The notes: generated from the sequence alone by a model not told the origin. Shown: positions 32,138 to 40,920, counted from the stretch's first letter. The stretch: DNA of 64,000 nt from Occultella kanbiaonis (GCF_009708215.1 NZ_CP046175.1:2790001-2854000); one strand, 5' to 3'. Program-made: numbers and translations.

Positions 32138-34936
32138 TCAGAGCGTGCCGTGGGCCACGATGCCGCGACGCACCGATTCGATCGCGCTGCGGGCCGTGCT
32201 GCGCAGCGCCGGGGTCGGCGCAGCGAGGGTGAGCTGGTCCAGCAGGTCGATGACCTGCTTCGCCCAGCGCACGAAGTCGCCGGCTGCGAGGTCGGTGCCG
32301 TCGAGAACGTCCTCGAGGCTGGATCCGATCGCCCACTGATGGATCGAGCGGACCAGTCCGAGGTCGACCGGTTCGGCAGGCTGGAGGCCGTGCTCGTGTT
32401 CGAGGAGCTCCAGCTCCTGGGAGATCAGGACCGTCGCCTCGACGGCGCGGGCGAGCGAGCCGTTCGGGCCGCCGGGCATCCGGGGCGCGGGCCGCTCATC
32501 GTCGGACCGTGAGGAGAAGAGCACCGTGGACACCACGGCGGCCAGGCCCGCGGCGTCCAGGTCCGCCCAGGAACCGGACCGCAGGCACTCCGCGAGCACC
32601 AGGTCCTTCTCCGCGTACAGGCGGCGCAGCCAGGCCCCCTGGTCGGTCACCGAGGTCTCCTCGCCCGCCCCGTCGAGGTAGTGCAGCGACCCGAGGACCT
32701 CGCAGACCTTCTCGAAGTCGCGTGCGATCGAGGACGTGCGGCCCTCGATCCGGCGCAGCAGTGCGTCGTGCTCCTCCGCGAGCTTGGCCCGCCGCTCGGC
32801 CCACCGGGCGTGGCTCTCCCGGTCCGAGCACCCGTGGCAGGGGTGGGAGCGTAGCGCCTTCCGGAGCGCGCCGAGCTCGGAGTCGGTCGTGGCGGTCGAC
32901 GGCGGCCGCTCGCCATGGCGGGTGCGTGGCGCGTCGTCGGCAAGCGCTCCGAGCGCGTTGCGCATCGAGGAGGTCAGGTCCCTGCGGTCGGCCGGCCTGC
33001 GGGCGTTGAACGCCTTCGGGATCCGGACCCTGGTCAGCGAACTGGTGCCGTAGGGCACGTCCGCGCCGGAGAGGCGGCGAACCTTGCCGTCCCCGGTGAG
33101 CAGGGTCAGCGCAGGCCCGTCCAGCCCGCCCGGGCCGGGCGGCTCGATGACCACCGCGTACCCGGCGCGCCGGCCCGTCGGGATCTGCACGACGTCGCCC
33201 CGGTGCAGCTGGGACACCGCCGAGTTGATCGCGTCCCGCTGGGCCCGCGACCGGGAGCGGGACAGCTCGCCCTCGCGAGCCTTGATCGCACGCCGCAGCT
33301 CCATGTACTCCTCGAAGTCGCCGAGGTGGCAGGTCATCGACTCCGTGTAGCCGGCCAGGCCCTCCGACAGCGTGCGCGCCTGTCGGGCCAGTCCGACCAC
33401 ACCGCGGTCCGCCTGGAACTGCGCGAACGAGGTCTCCAGCACCTCTCGGGTCCGGGTCCACCCGGACGCGGCGATCAGGTTCACGGCCATGTTGTAGGTG
33501 GGCCGGAACCGGGACCTGAGCGGGTAGGTGCGCCGGCTGGCGAGACCGGCCAGGGCCACCGGATCCAGGCCCGAGGTGTACAGGACGACGGCGTGTCCCT
33601 CCACGTCGATGCCTCGTCGCCCGGCGCGGCCGGTGAGCTGGGTGTACTCCCCCGGAGTCACCTCCGCGTGACCGCGTCCGTCCCACTTGGTCAGCTTCTC
33701 GAGCACCACCGAGCGGGCCGGCATGTTGATCCCGAGGGCGAGCGTCTCGGTGGCGAACACGACCTTGACGAGACCTGCCGTGAACAGGGCCTCGACCGTC
33801 TCCTTGAACACCGGGAGCAGGCCGGCGTGGTGGGCCGCCACCCCGTGCAGCAGGGCCTGCTGCCAGGACCAGTAGTTGAGGACGTCCAGGTCCTCAGCGG
33901 GCAGGCTGGCGCACCGCTCCTCGACGATCGCGGTGATCTGGGCACGCTCGGCAGGTGAGGTCAGGGAGATCCCGCTGAGCAGGACTTGGGTGACGGCCGC
34001 CTCGCAGCCCGCCCGCGAGAAGAGGAACACGATCGCCGGGAGCAGCCCGGCCCGGTCCATGCGGTCCACCATGACCGGTCGCGACGGTGGCCGAACCAGT
34101 GGACCGCGCTGGTAGTAGCGGCCCTTCCCACCACGGCGGTCCCCTCGTGCTCCCCGGCTGCGCTCCCCCGGCCGCCCACCCCGCTCGGATGCCCGGATGG
34201 CCTCCACCAGGTCGGGGTTGATCGGCGGGTTCACCCCGGGCCTGGTCGGGTCCACGTTCGAGCTGTACAGGTCCAGGACGGTCTTGTTCACCATGACGTG
34301 CTGCCAGAGCGGCACGGGCCGGATCTCGGAGACCACCACGGCGGTGTCCCCACGCACCTCGGTGAGCCAGTCACCGAACTCCTCCGCGTTCGAGACGGTC
34401 GCGGACAGGGAGATCACCTGCACGTCGTCTGCCAGGTGCAGGATCACCTCCTCCCAGACCGGCCCACGGAACCGGTCCGCCAGGTAGTGCACCTCGTCCA
34501 TGACGACGAACCCGAGGCCGGTCAGAGCCGGGGAATCGCTGTAGAGCATGTTCCGGAGCACCTCGGTGGTCATCACCACGATCGGTGCGTCACCGTTGAT
34601 CGAGGTGTCCCCGGTGAGCAGGCCGACGTGCTCGGGCCCGTACCGGCGCTGCAGGTCGGTGAACTTCTGGTTCGAGAGGGCCTTGATCGGCGTCGTGTAG
34701 AAGGCCTTGCGGCCGGTCTTCAGACCCAGCTCGACGGCGAACTCGCCCACCACGGTCTTGCCCGCCCCGGTCGGGGCTGCGACGAGCACGCCGCGACCGG
34801 CCTCGACGGCCTCGCAGGCCTCGATCTGGAAATCGTCGAGGGGGAACTCGAGGGTGGCCCGGAACGCGCCGAGCCTGCTGAGCGCATCCTGTTGCCGCTT
34901 ACGGGCCGCCGCGTATCGCTCGGCTGGTGAGGTCAT
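32138..34936 (-). CDS. helY: Ski2/Mtr4-like DEAD/DEAH-box RNA helicase (HelY family)
   Basis: A 932-residue superfamily 2 helicase. Motif I APTGAGKTVVGEF (~54-66), TTPIKALSNQKF, motif II VVMDEVHYLAD, motif III SLSATVSN, FATETLALGINMPARSVV and motif VI QLTGRAGRRGID form the two RecA domains. An inserted beta-barrel/arch region and a C-terminal DSHCT domain (LAAGDFVRWAKQVIDLLDQL) complete the Ski2 layout. A basic insert (GGRPGERSRGARGDRRGGKGRYYQRG) lies at ~255-280. Probably acts in RNA turnover. ATG 34936 with TAGTCT ending seven bases upstream; the TAG of that element is the stop of the lipid kinase gene. Confidence 0.9.
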   Translation of the reverse strand: MTSPAERYAAARKRQQDALSRLGAFRATLEFPLDDFQIEACEAVEAGRGVLVAAPTGAGKTVVGEFAVELGLKTGRKAFYTTPIKALSNQKFTDLQRRYGPEHVGLLTGDTSINGDAPIVVMTTEVLRNMLYSDSPALTGLGFVVMDEVHYLADRFRGPVWEEVILHLADDVQVISLSATVSNAEEFGDWLTEVRGDTAVVVSEIRPVPLWQHVMVNKTVLDLYSSNVDPTRPGVNPPINPDLVEAIRASERGGRPGERSRGARGDRRGGKGRYYQRGPLVRPPSRPVMVDRMDRAGLLPAIVFLFSRAGCEAAVTQVLLSGISLTSPAERAQITAIVEERCASLPAEDLDVLNYWSWQQALLHGVAAHHAGLLPVFKETVEALFTAGLVKVVFATETLALGINMPARSVVLEKLTKWDGRGHAEVTPGEYTQLTGRAGRRGIDVEGHAVVLYTSGLDPVALAGLASRRTYPLRSRFRPTYNMAVNLIAASGWTRTREVLETSFAQFQADRGVVGLARQARTLSEGLAGYTESMTCHLGDFEEYMELRRAIKAREGELSRSRSRAQRDAINSAVSQLHRGDVVQIPTGRRAGYAVVIEPPGPGGLDGPALTLLTGDGKVRRLSGADVPYGTSSLTRVRIPKAFNARRPADRRDLTSSMRNALGALADDAPRTRHGERPPSTATTDSELGALRKALRSHPCHGCSDRESHARWAERRAKLAEEHDALLRRIEGRTSSIARDFEKVCEVLGSLHYLDGAGEETSVTDQGAWLRRLYAEKDLVLAECLRSGSWADLDAAGLAAVVSTVLFSSRSDDERPAPRMPGGPNGSLARAVEATVLISQELELLEHEHGLQPAEPVDLGLVRSIHQWAIGSSLEDVLDGTDLAAGDFVRWAKQVIDLLDQLTLAAPTPALRSTARSAIESVRRGIVAHGTL

Positions 34937-34943
34937 GCCTGAA

Positions 34944-34949
34944 AGACTA
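34944..34949 (-). promoter_or_regulatory. -10 element of helY fused to upstream stop codon
   Basis: TAGTCT on the minus strand ends seven bases before the helY ATG. Its first three bases are the TAG stop of the lipid kinase gene (34949-34947). Confidence 0.6.
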
Positions 34950-35888
34950 TGCGTCCGCCGGGGTCAACAGCCGCAGCGCGCCGGGGCGCAGCCGGGCATG
35001 GATGGGCAGCGACCCGAGCGGCTCACCGTCGGCGAACACCTGCGGCGGGGCGTGGTGGCCCGGCAGTGCCTCCATGATCACCTCACGCGCCCGGACCACG
35101 TGCACCTTCTCCTCGCCGAGGTGCTTGCCCTTGAGGAGTTTGCCGAACAGCCGGAGCAGCTGGCCGCGGCTCATCGCGTCGCCGATGACGACGTCGATCA
35201 GCCCGTCGTCGACCTCCGCGTCCGGCGCGATCGGGATGCCGCCGCCGAAGGACTTCGCGTTCGCGAGGGCCACGAGCGTCGCGTCCTGCTCGCGCACCAC
35301 GCCGTCGATCGTGAGGCGGTAGCCGTACGGGCGGAACCGGATCAGCTCGGCCGCCACGCCACGCAGGTACCGGCCCTCGCCCTTCGGCCAGGCGAAGTCG
35401 TTCGCCCGGCCGTTGACGGCGGCGTCGAAGCCCGCCGAGAGGATGCAGGCCGTCCACTCCACGGCGGTCTCCTGCTCCGGGGCCGCCTCGGGGTTGTGCA
35501 CCCGGGTGGCGATCGCGTCGATGATCCGCGGCGGCCGGTCCAGGGCGTCGACGATCACGTCCACGGCGGCCGGGACGTCGTGGATCGGCAGTCCGATGCA
35601 CCGGGCGAAGTCGTTGCCGCTGCCGTAGGCCACGATGCCGAGCGGCAGGTTCGTCCCGGCGACGGCGTTGACGCCGAGGTGCACCATGCCGTCACCACCG
35701 ACCACGACGACGGCGTCGATCTCCCAGAGTGCGGCCCGAGCGTTCGCGAGGGCCCCGATGGCGCTCGGTCCGGACAGGTCGATGACCTCATGTCCGGTCC
35801 TGGCCAGCCCGGCGATCGCGTCGCGTCCCCCGGTGCTGCCCCGCCCGTGCCCAGCAGAGGGATTGACGAGGACTCCGAGCCTGCTCAC
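34947..35888 (-). CDS. Diacylglycerol/lipid kinase family protein
   Basis: A 313-residue cytoplasmic lipid kinase of the DgkB/YegS fold. MSRLGVLVNPSAGHGRG (~1-17) and AVVVVGGDGMVHLGVNAVAGTNLPLGIVAYGSGNDFARCIGLP (~59-101) carry the phosphate-binding GGDG motif and the G-S-G-N-D-F-A signature. LSAGFDAAVNGRAND and AKSFGGGIPIAPDAEVDDGLIDVVI are the C-terminal domain strands. It would phosphorylate diacylglycerol or a related lipid to supply phosphatidic acid. GTG start. Its stop codon doubles as the -10 of helY, and it lies 46 bp after tatC. Confidence 0.9.
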   Translation of the reverse strand: MSRLGVLVNPSAGHGRGSTGGRDAIAGLARTGHEVIDLSGPSAIGALANARAALWEIDAVVVVGGDGMVHLGVNAVAGTNLPLGIVAYGSGNDFARCIGLPIHDVPAAVDVIVDALDRPPRIIDAIATRVHNPEAAPEQETAVEWTACILSAGFDAAVNGRANDFAWPKGEGRYLRGVAAELIRFRPYGYRLTIDGVVREQDATLVALANAKSFGGGIPIAPDAEVDDGLIDVVIGDAMSRGQLLRLFGKLLKGKHLGEEKVHVVRAREVIMEALPGHHAPPQVFADGEPLGSLPIHARLRPGALRLLTPADA

Positions 35889-35934
35889 CGGCCGGTACGC
35901 CGGGGCTCAGAACTCCGCGCCTGACGCGGGTGCC

Positions 35935-36759
35935 TCACGCCGCGGACGTGGTGTCGTCCGCGAGGGCCGCGTCGAGTTCGGCGTCCTCCTTGGCGCGGCG
36001 CTTGTCGGCACGCTTGTCGTGCTGGAAACAGATGAACACGGCGATGAAGTAGAGCCCGACGATCGGCAGTGCCATCAGGATCATCGAGATCGCGTCCGGC
36101 GTGGGGGTCGCGAACGCGCAGAACGTGAAGATCCCGACGATCGCCCAACGCCAGCCCTTGAGCCAGGTCTTGCCGCGGACAAGTCCGAGGAAGTTCACGA
36201 CGACCATGATCAGTGGCATCAGGAACGCGATGCCGAACGCCAGCATGAACTGCATGACGAACTTCAGATAGACGTCGGCGCCGATCCAGTTCACCGAACC
36301 CTCGGGGGTGAACTCGGTGAGGATCCGGACGGCGTTCGGAAGTACCGACCACGCCAGGTAGGCGCCGGCGAAGAAGAGCGGGACCGCCGCGGCCACGAAC
36401 CCGAGGGCAGACCGTCGCTCCTTCGTCGTCAGTCCCGGAGTGATGAACGCCCACACCTGGTAGAGCCACCACGGCGAGCTCACCAAGGCACCGACGAAGA
36501 GTGCCACTCGGATCTTGATGTCGAACGAGGTCGCGATGCCCCCGAAGTTCAGGGCTGCGACCCTGCCCTCCTCGGCGAGCCGGTCGATGGGTGCCTGCAG
36601 GGCCTGGAACACCGGATCGAAGAGGAACCAGCCACCGATCGTGCCCACCGCGAGGCCGATCGCGGCCAGCACGAAGCGCTTGCGAAGTTCGCGTAGGTGC
36701 GCGGTCAGGGCCATCCGCGCTTCCGGATTGCTCTTGCGCGCCCCAGTGTTCAGGGCCAC
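35935..36759 (-). CDS. tatC: Twin-arginine translocase subunit TatC
   Basis: A 274-residue polytopic membrane protein with six helices that recognises twin-arginine signal peptides. Hallmarks are MALTAHLRELRKRFVLAAIGLAVG (~16-39), SPWWLYQVWAFITPGLTTKERRSALGFV (~94-121) with the conserved F-x-x-P-x-L-x-x-x-E loop, and FGIAFLMPLIMVVVNFLGLV. The C-terminus is a charged tail (KRADKRRAKEDAELDAALADD). GTG 36759 leaves six bases after the tatA stop; a later ATG at residue 16 is possible but would trim the basic N-terminus common in relatives. No tatB gene is adjacent, which is usual in actinobacteria. Confidence 0.94.
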   Translation of the reverse strand: MALNTGARKSNPEARMALTAHLRELRKRFVLAAIGLAVGTIGGWFLFDPVFQALQAPIDRLAEEGRVAALNFGGIATSFDIKIRVALFVGALVSSPWWLYQVWAFITPGLTTKERRSALGFVAAAVPLFFAGAYLAWSVLPNAVRILTEFTPEGSVNWIGADVYLKFVMQFMLAFGIAFLMPLIMVVVNFLGLVRGKTWLKGWRWAIVGIFTFCAFATPTPDAISMILMALPIVGLYFIAVFICFQHDKRADKRRAKEDAELDAALADDTTSAA

Positions 36760-36765
36760 GGGAGG

Positions 36766-37050
36766 TTAGCGGTTGGCGTCGCCGGGCGTATCACCCGGTG
36801 CTGTGCCACTACTGCCCTGCTGGGTGCTGGTCGGCACGCTCTGGGTCTGCGAACCCTGCGGAGCCGCTGGGGCGTCCGTGGTGGAGTTCGGGTCGACGGC
36901 GTCGACGTCGTCACGCAGCTCCCTGACCTCCTGCTTGAAGATCTTCATGGACTTACCCACGTTGCGCGTGATGTCGGGTAGCTTACTTGCGCCGAAGATC
37001 AGGAGAACTACGACGAGCAGCACGATGATGTGCCAGAGTTGCGGCCGCAT
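36766..37050 (-). CDS. tatA: Sec-independent translocase subunit TatA/E
   Basis: A 94-residue protein with one N-terminal membrane helix (LWHIIVLLVVVLLIFGASKLPDITRNVGKSMKIFKQEVREL, ~5-45), the F-G-x-x-x-L-P hinge and amphipathic helix of TatA, then a polar Pro/Thr/Gln-rich tail. It oligomerises to form the Tat pore with the adjacent TatC. GGAGGGCC precedes the ATG by six to eight bases. A TAGAAT -10 lies 39 bp upstream of the start, so this transcript has a leader, unlike many neighbours. Confidence 0.93.
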   Translation of the reverse strand: MRPQLWHIIVLLVVVLLIFGASKLPDITRNVGKSMKIFKQEVRELRDDVDAVDPNSTTDAPAAPQGSQTQSVPTSTQQGSSGTAPGDTPGDANR

Positions 37051-37088
37051 GATTGGCCCTCCGCCTTGAGGTTGGGTTCTGTGTGGTC

Positions 37089-37094
37089 ATTCTA
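37089..37094 (-). promoter_or_regulatory. -10 hexamer of the tatA-tatC promoter
   Basis: TAGAAT on the minus strand, 38 bp before the tatA start, is a good -10 element. No clear -35 hexamer is seen. Confidence 0.45.
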
Positions 37095-37113
37095 ACGTCT
37101 GTCTGACGCGGTG

Positions 37114-37446
37114 CTAGAACGGCATCCCGATCGAGCGCCACCTGGCCAGAGTACGCGACCGCCGCTCGTGTACGCGCCCGCGCCGCGTGGCGAGATTCTC
37201 GGCGCGTCGGGACCGCCAGGTCTCGCGTTGTTCCTCGGTCGCGACCAGGTCGGGCCGGAACGTGCGCGCCGGCCCGGCAGCGGCCTCGAGCTCGGCCATC
37301 TTCGCGGACAGCTCGCCGAGCACCTGGGACGTCGTTCCCGCCTGCGCCATCAGCGCCTTCGCAGACCGCCACAGGCGCCGGCCGAGGAAGAAGGCACCCA
37401 CGAGGGTGGCGAGGACGAGGACCGTCCACACGCTGAACCAGAGCAC
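37114..37446 (-). CDS. Single-pass membrane protein, conserved position upstream of tatA
   Basis: A 110-residue protein: an N-terminal helix LWFSVWTVLVLATLVGAFFLGRRLW (~2-26), a predicted amphipathic coiled-coil stretch SAKALMAQAGTTSQVLGELSAKMAELEAA (~28-56), and a highly basic C-terminus rich in Arg and Trp. GTG 37446 is preceded by TAGGCT ending seven bases before it, so a leaderless mRNA is likely, and the TAG there is the pafC stop. Function unknown; its place between pafBC and tatAC is shared with related actinobacteria (family knowledge, not checked). Confidence 0.75.
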   Translation of the reverse strand: MLWFSVWTVLVLATLVGAFFLGRRLWRSAKALMAQAGTTSQVLGELSAKMAELEAAAGPARTFRPDLVATEEQRETWRSRRAENLATRRGRVHERRSRTLARWRSIGMPF

Positions 37447-37453
37447 GTGCGCC

Positions 37454-37459
37454 AGCCTA
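37454..37459 (-). promoter_or_regulatory. -10 element fused to the pafC stop codon
   Basis: TAGGCT on the minus strand begins with the pafC TAG stop (37459-37457) and ends seven bases before the GTG of the small membrane protein gene. Confidence 0.6.
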
Positions 37460-38443
37460 CTGGGTGACGCCCGGTCCGCCGTCGACGGCCGCATAGGCGT
37501 CCAGGGCCGCCCGGGCCCGCTCGGCGATCGAAGAGGCGACTTCGGGCGGGTGCACGGCCCGCACGTCCCCACCCAGGCCGAGCACCAGGTTGTGCAGCCA
37601 GGCCAGGTTCACCACGTCCAGCTCGACGGCGAACCAGCCCTCCTCGAGGTCCGTCACGGACGCGCTGGGGTACTTCTCGGCCACCCAGCGGGCCCGGGAG
37701 GCCAGTTCGAGGCGCACGTGCCACTGCGCGGTCGTCAGTTCGGGATCGGTGCGCTCGCTCAGGGCCACGTCCGGGTGCGCCGGCGCTTCGGAGTCCAGCA
37801 CCGTCACCTCGAGCATCCGGTCGAGCCGGAACTGCCGGACGCCGTCGGCCCGGTGGCACCACGCGTAGAGGAACCAGCGCTCGGCGTCGGTGAGTAGTTG
37901 CAGCGGGTCCACCACGCGTTCGCTGACCACGTCGGAGCCGGACACGTAGCGCAGCCGCACCTGCCTGCCGTCGGCGAGGGCCGAGCGCAGTGCCGTGAGC
38001 CGCTCCCCGACGTCCTCGGCACCGACGTACACGTCCACGGCGTCGGCGGCACCGGCCGCCTCCCCCGCCGCGGCCCGGAGCTTGTCGATCGTGGAGACCA
38101 GCACCGGGTCCTGCGCCAGCGCGGGCGTGGCCTGCAACGACCGCAACGCGACCAGCAGGGCCACCGCCTCCTGTGGGCCGAGCCGCAGCGGCCGGTCCAT
38201 CCCCCGTGCGTCGGTGAGCGTGAGCAGGTTCCGCTCGTGATCGTCGACGGCGAAGTCGATCAGGTCATCGGGCAGGTAGCCGGGGGTGCCGGAGACCCAG
38301 AGCGTGCTGATGTCCAGGAGCACCTGCCCCTCGGTGACCCCGAAGTGCGCCGCCACGTCCGCGACCGGCACGCTCGGGTGGCTCTCGAGGTAGGTGATCA
38401 GGGCGAGCATGCGGACCAGCCGGTCCTCGGCGGTCTCGGCCAT
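37457..38443 (-). CDS. pafC: WYL-domain transcriptional regulator PafC
   Basis: A 328-residue partner of PafB. It has an N-terminal HTH-like segment (LVRMLALITYLESHPSVPVADVAAHFGVTEGQVLLDISTLWVSG, ~9-52), a WYL domain (VRLRYVSGSDVVSERVVDPLQLLTDAERWFLYAWCHRADGVRQFRLDRML, ~162-211) and a C-terminal WYL extension. PafB and PafC form the heterodimeric activator of the RecA-independent DNA-damage response in mycobacteria. The name comes from proteasome clusters, but no pup or proteasome genes are in the window. Its ATG shares one base with the pafB stop (TGATG). Confidence 0.88.
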   Translation of the reverse strand: MAETAEDRLVRMLALITYLESHPSVPVADVAAHFGVTEGQVLLDISTLWVSGTPGYLPDDLIDFAVDDHERNLLTLTDARGMDRPLRLGPQEAVALLVALRSLQATPALAQDPVLVSTIDKLRAAAGEAAGAADAVDVYVGAEDVGERLTALRSALADGRQVRLRYVSGSDVVSERVVDPLQLLTDAERWFLYAWCHRADGVRQFRLDRMLEVTVLDSEAPAHPDVALSERTDPELTTAQWHVRLELASRARWVAEKYPSASVTDLEEGWFAVELDVVNLAWLHNLVLGLGGDVRAVHPPEVASSIAERARAALDAYAAVDGGPGVTQ

Positions 38444-39447
38444 CAGGACTCCCCTCCAAGGCTCGCGGCCGGCCGCAGGCGCGCCAGCACCGCCTCACGA
38501 AGTCGCGGCGGGTCGAGCACCAGGACCGCGTCGCCGTAGCCGGCCAGCTCCTCCGCGAACAGGTCGAGATCGCTGATGTCGACGGCGATCACATCCCGGT
38601 CCGAGGGCCGGGGTACCTGCGCCGCCGGTGCCGCCGGCACCGGCCCGGCCCCCGCCGTCGGGCCCTCGATCTCGACGGCGCGGGCGCGCAGCGCCGACGC
38701 GCGCTCGGGGCGTAGCGCCAGCGTGGCGCGGATGATCGGCGCCTCCCGGTGCGCACTCGCCCGGTCGGGCACCTGGACGGACCCGGGCTCACCGATCCGG
38801 CTGACCCGCCCCACGATCCGGGACAGCCGGAACTCACGCTCGGCGGCACGCTCGATGTCATGGCCCACCAGGTACCAGCCGCGATCCTTGGCGTACAGAC
38901 GCCACGGCTCGACCGTGCGCTGCTTGGTCCGGCCCGTGTTCGCGGCCCGGTAGGTGAACCGGACGGTGATCCGGTCCGCGATCGCGTCCAGCAGGGCCCC
39001 GAAGTTCGCGTCCGGACCGCGCACCCGCAGCGCCAGGCCGGCGTGCAGGGCGGCGTCCTCGAGCTCGCTGACCGCTCGCACCTTCGTCAGCGCCCGGCGT
39101 GACTGCGCGGACAGGGTCGAGTCCTGCCAGACCTCGGCGGCGAGTGAGAGCGCTCCGACCTCGGCCGGCGTGAACGCCACCGGTGGCATGTCGTAGGAGT
39201 CGGTGTCGATCCGGTAGCCGATGTCGTCCTCGTGGGCCGCGTCGGTGAGGGTGACGATCGGGACGCCGAGGGTGCGCAGCGCCTCCTTGTCCCGCTCGAA
39301 CATCCGGTCGAACGCCGCGTCGTTCCTGGCGTCCGCGTAGCCGTTCACGCCGCGCCGGATCTGTGACTTCGTCATCCGATGGGGCGTGTTGGCCAGCGCG
39401 ATCACCAGATCCAGCAGCCGTTCGGCGGGTTCGACACGCTCACTCAT
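38443..39447 (-). CDS. pafB: WYL-domain transcriptional regulator PafB
   Basis: A 334-residue DNA-binding WYL protein. The N-terminal HTH is AERLLDLVIALANTPHRMTKSQIRRGVNGYADARNDAAFDRMFERDKEALRTLGVPI (~8-64). The WYL domain is VRFTYRAANTGRTKQRTVEPWRLYAKDRGWYLVGHDIERAAEREFRLSRIVG (~160-211). The segment at ~255-285 is Pro/Ala/Gly-rich. With PafC it should sense single-stranded DNA and open damage-response promoters. ATG 39447 with TAGCCT ending six bases upstream; the promoter is back-to-back with that of the DUF3866 gene. Confidence 0.9.
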   Translation of the reverse strand: MSERVEPAERLLDLVIALANTPHRMTKSQIRRGVNGYADARNDAAFDRMFERDKEALRTLGVPIVTLTDAAHEDDIGYRIDTDSYDMPPVAFTPAEVGALSLAAEVWQDSTLSAQSRRALTKVRAVSELEDAALHAGLALRVRGPDANFGALLDAIADRITVRFTYRAANTGRTKQRTVEPWRLYAKDRGWYLVGHDIERAAEREFRLSRIVGRVSRIGEPGSVQVPDRASAHREAPIIRATLALRPERASALRARAVEIEGPTAGAGPVPAAPAAQVPRPSDRDVIAVDISDLDLFAEELAGYGDAVLVLDPPRLREAVLARLRPAASLGGES

Positions 39448-39478
39448 ACTGCGAGGCTAGTCGCGATAGGTTGCCGGG
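39448..39478. promoter_or_regulatory. Overlapping divergent leaderless promoters (pafB / DUF3866)
   Basis: Only 31 bp separate two start codons. TAGCCT (minus, 39459-39454) and TAGGTT (plus, 39467-39472) are the -10 hexamers, each ending six bases before its own start codon. The -35 region of each promoter must therefore lie around the other gene's first codons, so the two polymerases should exclude each other. Confidence 0.6.
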
Positions 39479-40594
39479 ATGATCAACTGGCGCGACGGCG
39501 TGGTGCGCTCGCTGGGCAGGAGCTGGCCGGGGGCGCTCGAACTCGAGATCGACATCGAGGGCGGGCCGAGCGGGATCCGCGCCCTTGCCTACCCAGAACT
39601 GGTCGGTTCGCCGGAGGTCGGCGACCGGGTCAGCGTCACCACCACGGCCCTCGCCCGCGGCCTGGGCACCGGCGGCTACGCACTCGTGGCCGCGCTGCCC
39701 GACCGCCTGCCCGCTGACCCGCCCGTGGGGCCCGGGCACATCGTCAAGGCCCGGTACACGCCGCTGCAGACGATGGTGCTCGGGGTGGATGAGCAGGAGT
39801 CCGCCCACCACGAGCTCCTGCGCGAGGCCGACGACCTCGCCGGCCTGCCCGTGGTGGTCGCGGATCTGCACTCCGCGCTGCCCGCGATCGTTGCCGGGGC
39901 ACGGCTGGAGGCCTCACGGGCAGGGCTCGTGGCGCCGCGCGTCGCGTATGTGATGACCGACGGCGGGGCGCTGCCGGCCTGGTTCTCCCGGACCATCGGG
40001 GCGCTGCGCGAGGCGGGCTGGGTCGCGGCGACGATCACCGTGGGGCAGGCGTTCGGCGGGGACCTCGAGGCGGTCACGGTGCACACCGGCCTGCTCGCCG
40101 CCGCCCTCGTGGTCGAGGCCGATCTGGTGGTCGTGGCACAGGGCCCCGGGAACCTCGGCACCGGGACGCGGTGGGGCTTCTCCGGCGTCAGCGCCGGCGA
40201 GGCGGTCAATGCCGCCGCCGTGCTCGGCGGCCGCCCGATCGCATGCCTGCGTGTCTCCGGGGCCGACGCGCGCGAGCGCCACCTGGGCATCTCGCACCAC
40301 AGCCTGACGGCGTACGGTCGGGTCGCGCTCGCGCCCGCAGACGTCGCGGTGCCGGTGTTCGACGGCGAGCTGGCGCCGTTGGGTGTGCGCGTCGCGGAAC
40401 AGGCCGCGCTGCTCGAGGCGGCCCCGGCCGGCCACCGGCTGGTGCGGATCGGCACCGAGGGTCTGCTGCCCGCGCTCGCGCAGACGCCGGTGCGGCTGTC
40501 CACGATGGGCCGAGGGCTCGAGGAGGACCCTGCGTCGTTCCTCGCGGCTGGCGCCGCCGGGGTGCACGCGGTCCGGATCGCCGAAGGACGCTGA
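39479..40594 (+). CDS. DUF3866 family protein
   Basis: A 371-residue cytoplasmic protein of the DUF3866 family found in actinobacteria and some firmicutes. Conserved blocks: GHIVKARYTPLQTMVLGVDEQESAHHELL (~86-114), LPVVVADLHSALPAIVAGA (~123-141), VAYVMTDGGALPAWFSRTI (~156-174), VAQGPGNLGTGTRWGFSGV and ISHHSLTAYGRVAL. Several buried Asp/His residues hint at a metal or phosphate site, but activity is unknown. ATG 39479 with TAGGTT ending six bases upstream. It shares its promoter region with pafB, so DNA-damage linked regulation is conceivable (inference). Confidence 0.86.
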   Translation: MINWRDGVVRSLGRSWPGALELEIDIEGGPSGIRALAYPELVGSPEVGDRVSVTTTALARGLGTGGYALVAALPDRLPADPPVGPGHIVKARYTPLQTMVLGVDEQESAHHELLREADDLAGLPVVVADLHSALPAIVAGARLEASRAGLVAPRVAYVMTDGGALPAWFSRTIGALREAGWVAATITVGQAFGGDLEAVTVHTGLLAAALVVEADLVVVAQGPGNLGTGTRWGFSGVSAGEAVNAAAVLGGRPIACLRVSGADARERHLGISHHSLTAYGRVALAPADVAVPVFDGELAPLGVRVAEQAALLEAAPAGHRLVRIGTEGLLPALAQTPVRLSTMGRGLEEDPASFLAAGAAGVHAVRIAEGR

Positions 40595-40648
40595 CGGGCG
40601 GCTCGCGAAACTGCACCGGGGTCTCTCCATCGCCCGACGTGGCACGTT

Positions 40649-40675
40649 TACGATGATGGTGCCACAATGGAGCCA
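40649..40675 (+). promoter_or_regulatory. vapB promoter with 11-bp spaced direct repeats
   Basis: TACGAT (40649-40654) is a candidate -10. ATGGTGCCA (40656-40664) and ATGGAGCCA (40667-40675) are direct repeats eight of nine bases alike and exactly 11 bp apart, one turn of DNA. This is a likely binding site for the AbrB-type antitoxin, autoregulating the pair. Confidence 0.45.
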
Positions 40676-40920
40676 TGGATGCCACACTCGTGCTGGGTCA
40701 GCAGGGCCGCCTCGTCATTCCGGCTGAGGTCCGTGCGGCGCTCGGGCTTGCGGCAGGAGACCGACTTCACCTGCAGCTCAGAGGTCAACGCGTTGTACTG
40801 GAACGGCCTCAGGACGCCGTCGCCGAGTTGCGCGGGTTGGCCTCCGAGGTCCCTGAAGAACGCTCCCTCGTCGATGAACTGCTCGCCGAGCGGCGGCTCG
40901 CAGCGGCTGCCGGCGAGTGA
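40675..40920 (+). CDS. vapB: AbrB/MazE-type antitoxin of a VapBC pair
   Basis: An 81-residue antitoxin. The N-terminal swapped-hairpin beta barrel [43 protein letters not shown] (~5-47) is the SpoVT/AbrB DNA-binding domain. The C-terminal [27 protein letters not shown] (~53-79) would wrap around and inhibit the toxin. The stop overlaps the toxin start as GTGA, the standard coupling of such pairs. Direct repeats overlap its start codon. Confidence 0.9.
   Translation: MDATLVLGQQGRLVIPAEVRAALGLAAGDRLHLQLRGQRVVLERPQDAVAELRGLASEVPEERSLVDELLAERRLAAAAGE

Noticed and set aside
37457-39447. Proteasome/Pup gene cluster, suggested by PafB and PafC
   Set aside because: No pup, dop, pafA, mpa or proteasome subunit genes are present; PafBC act as DNA-damage regulators.
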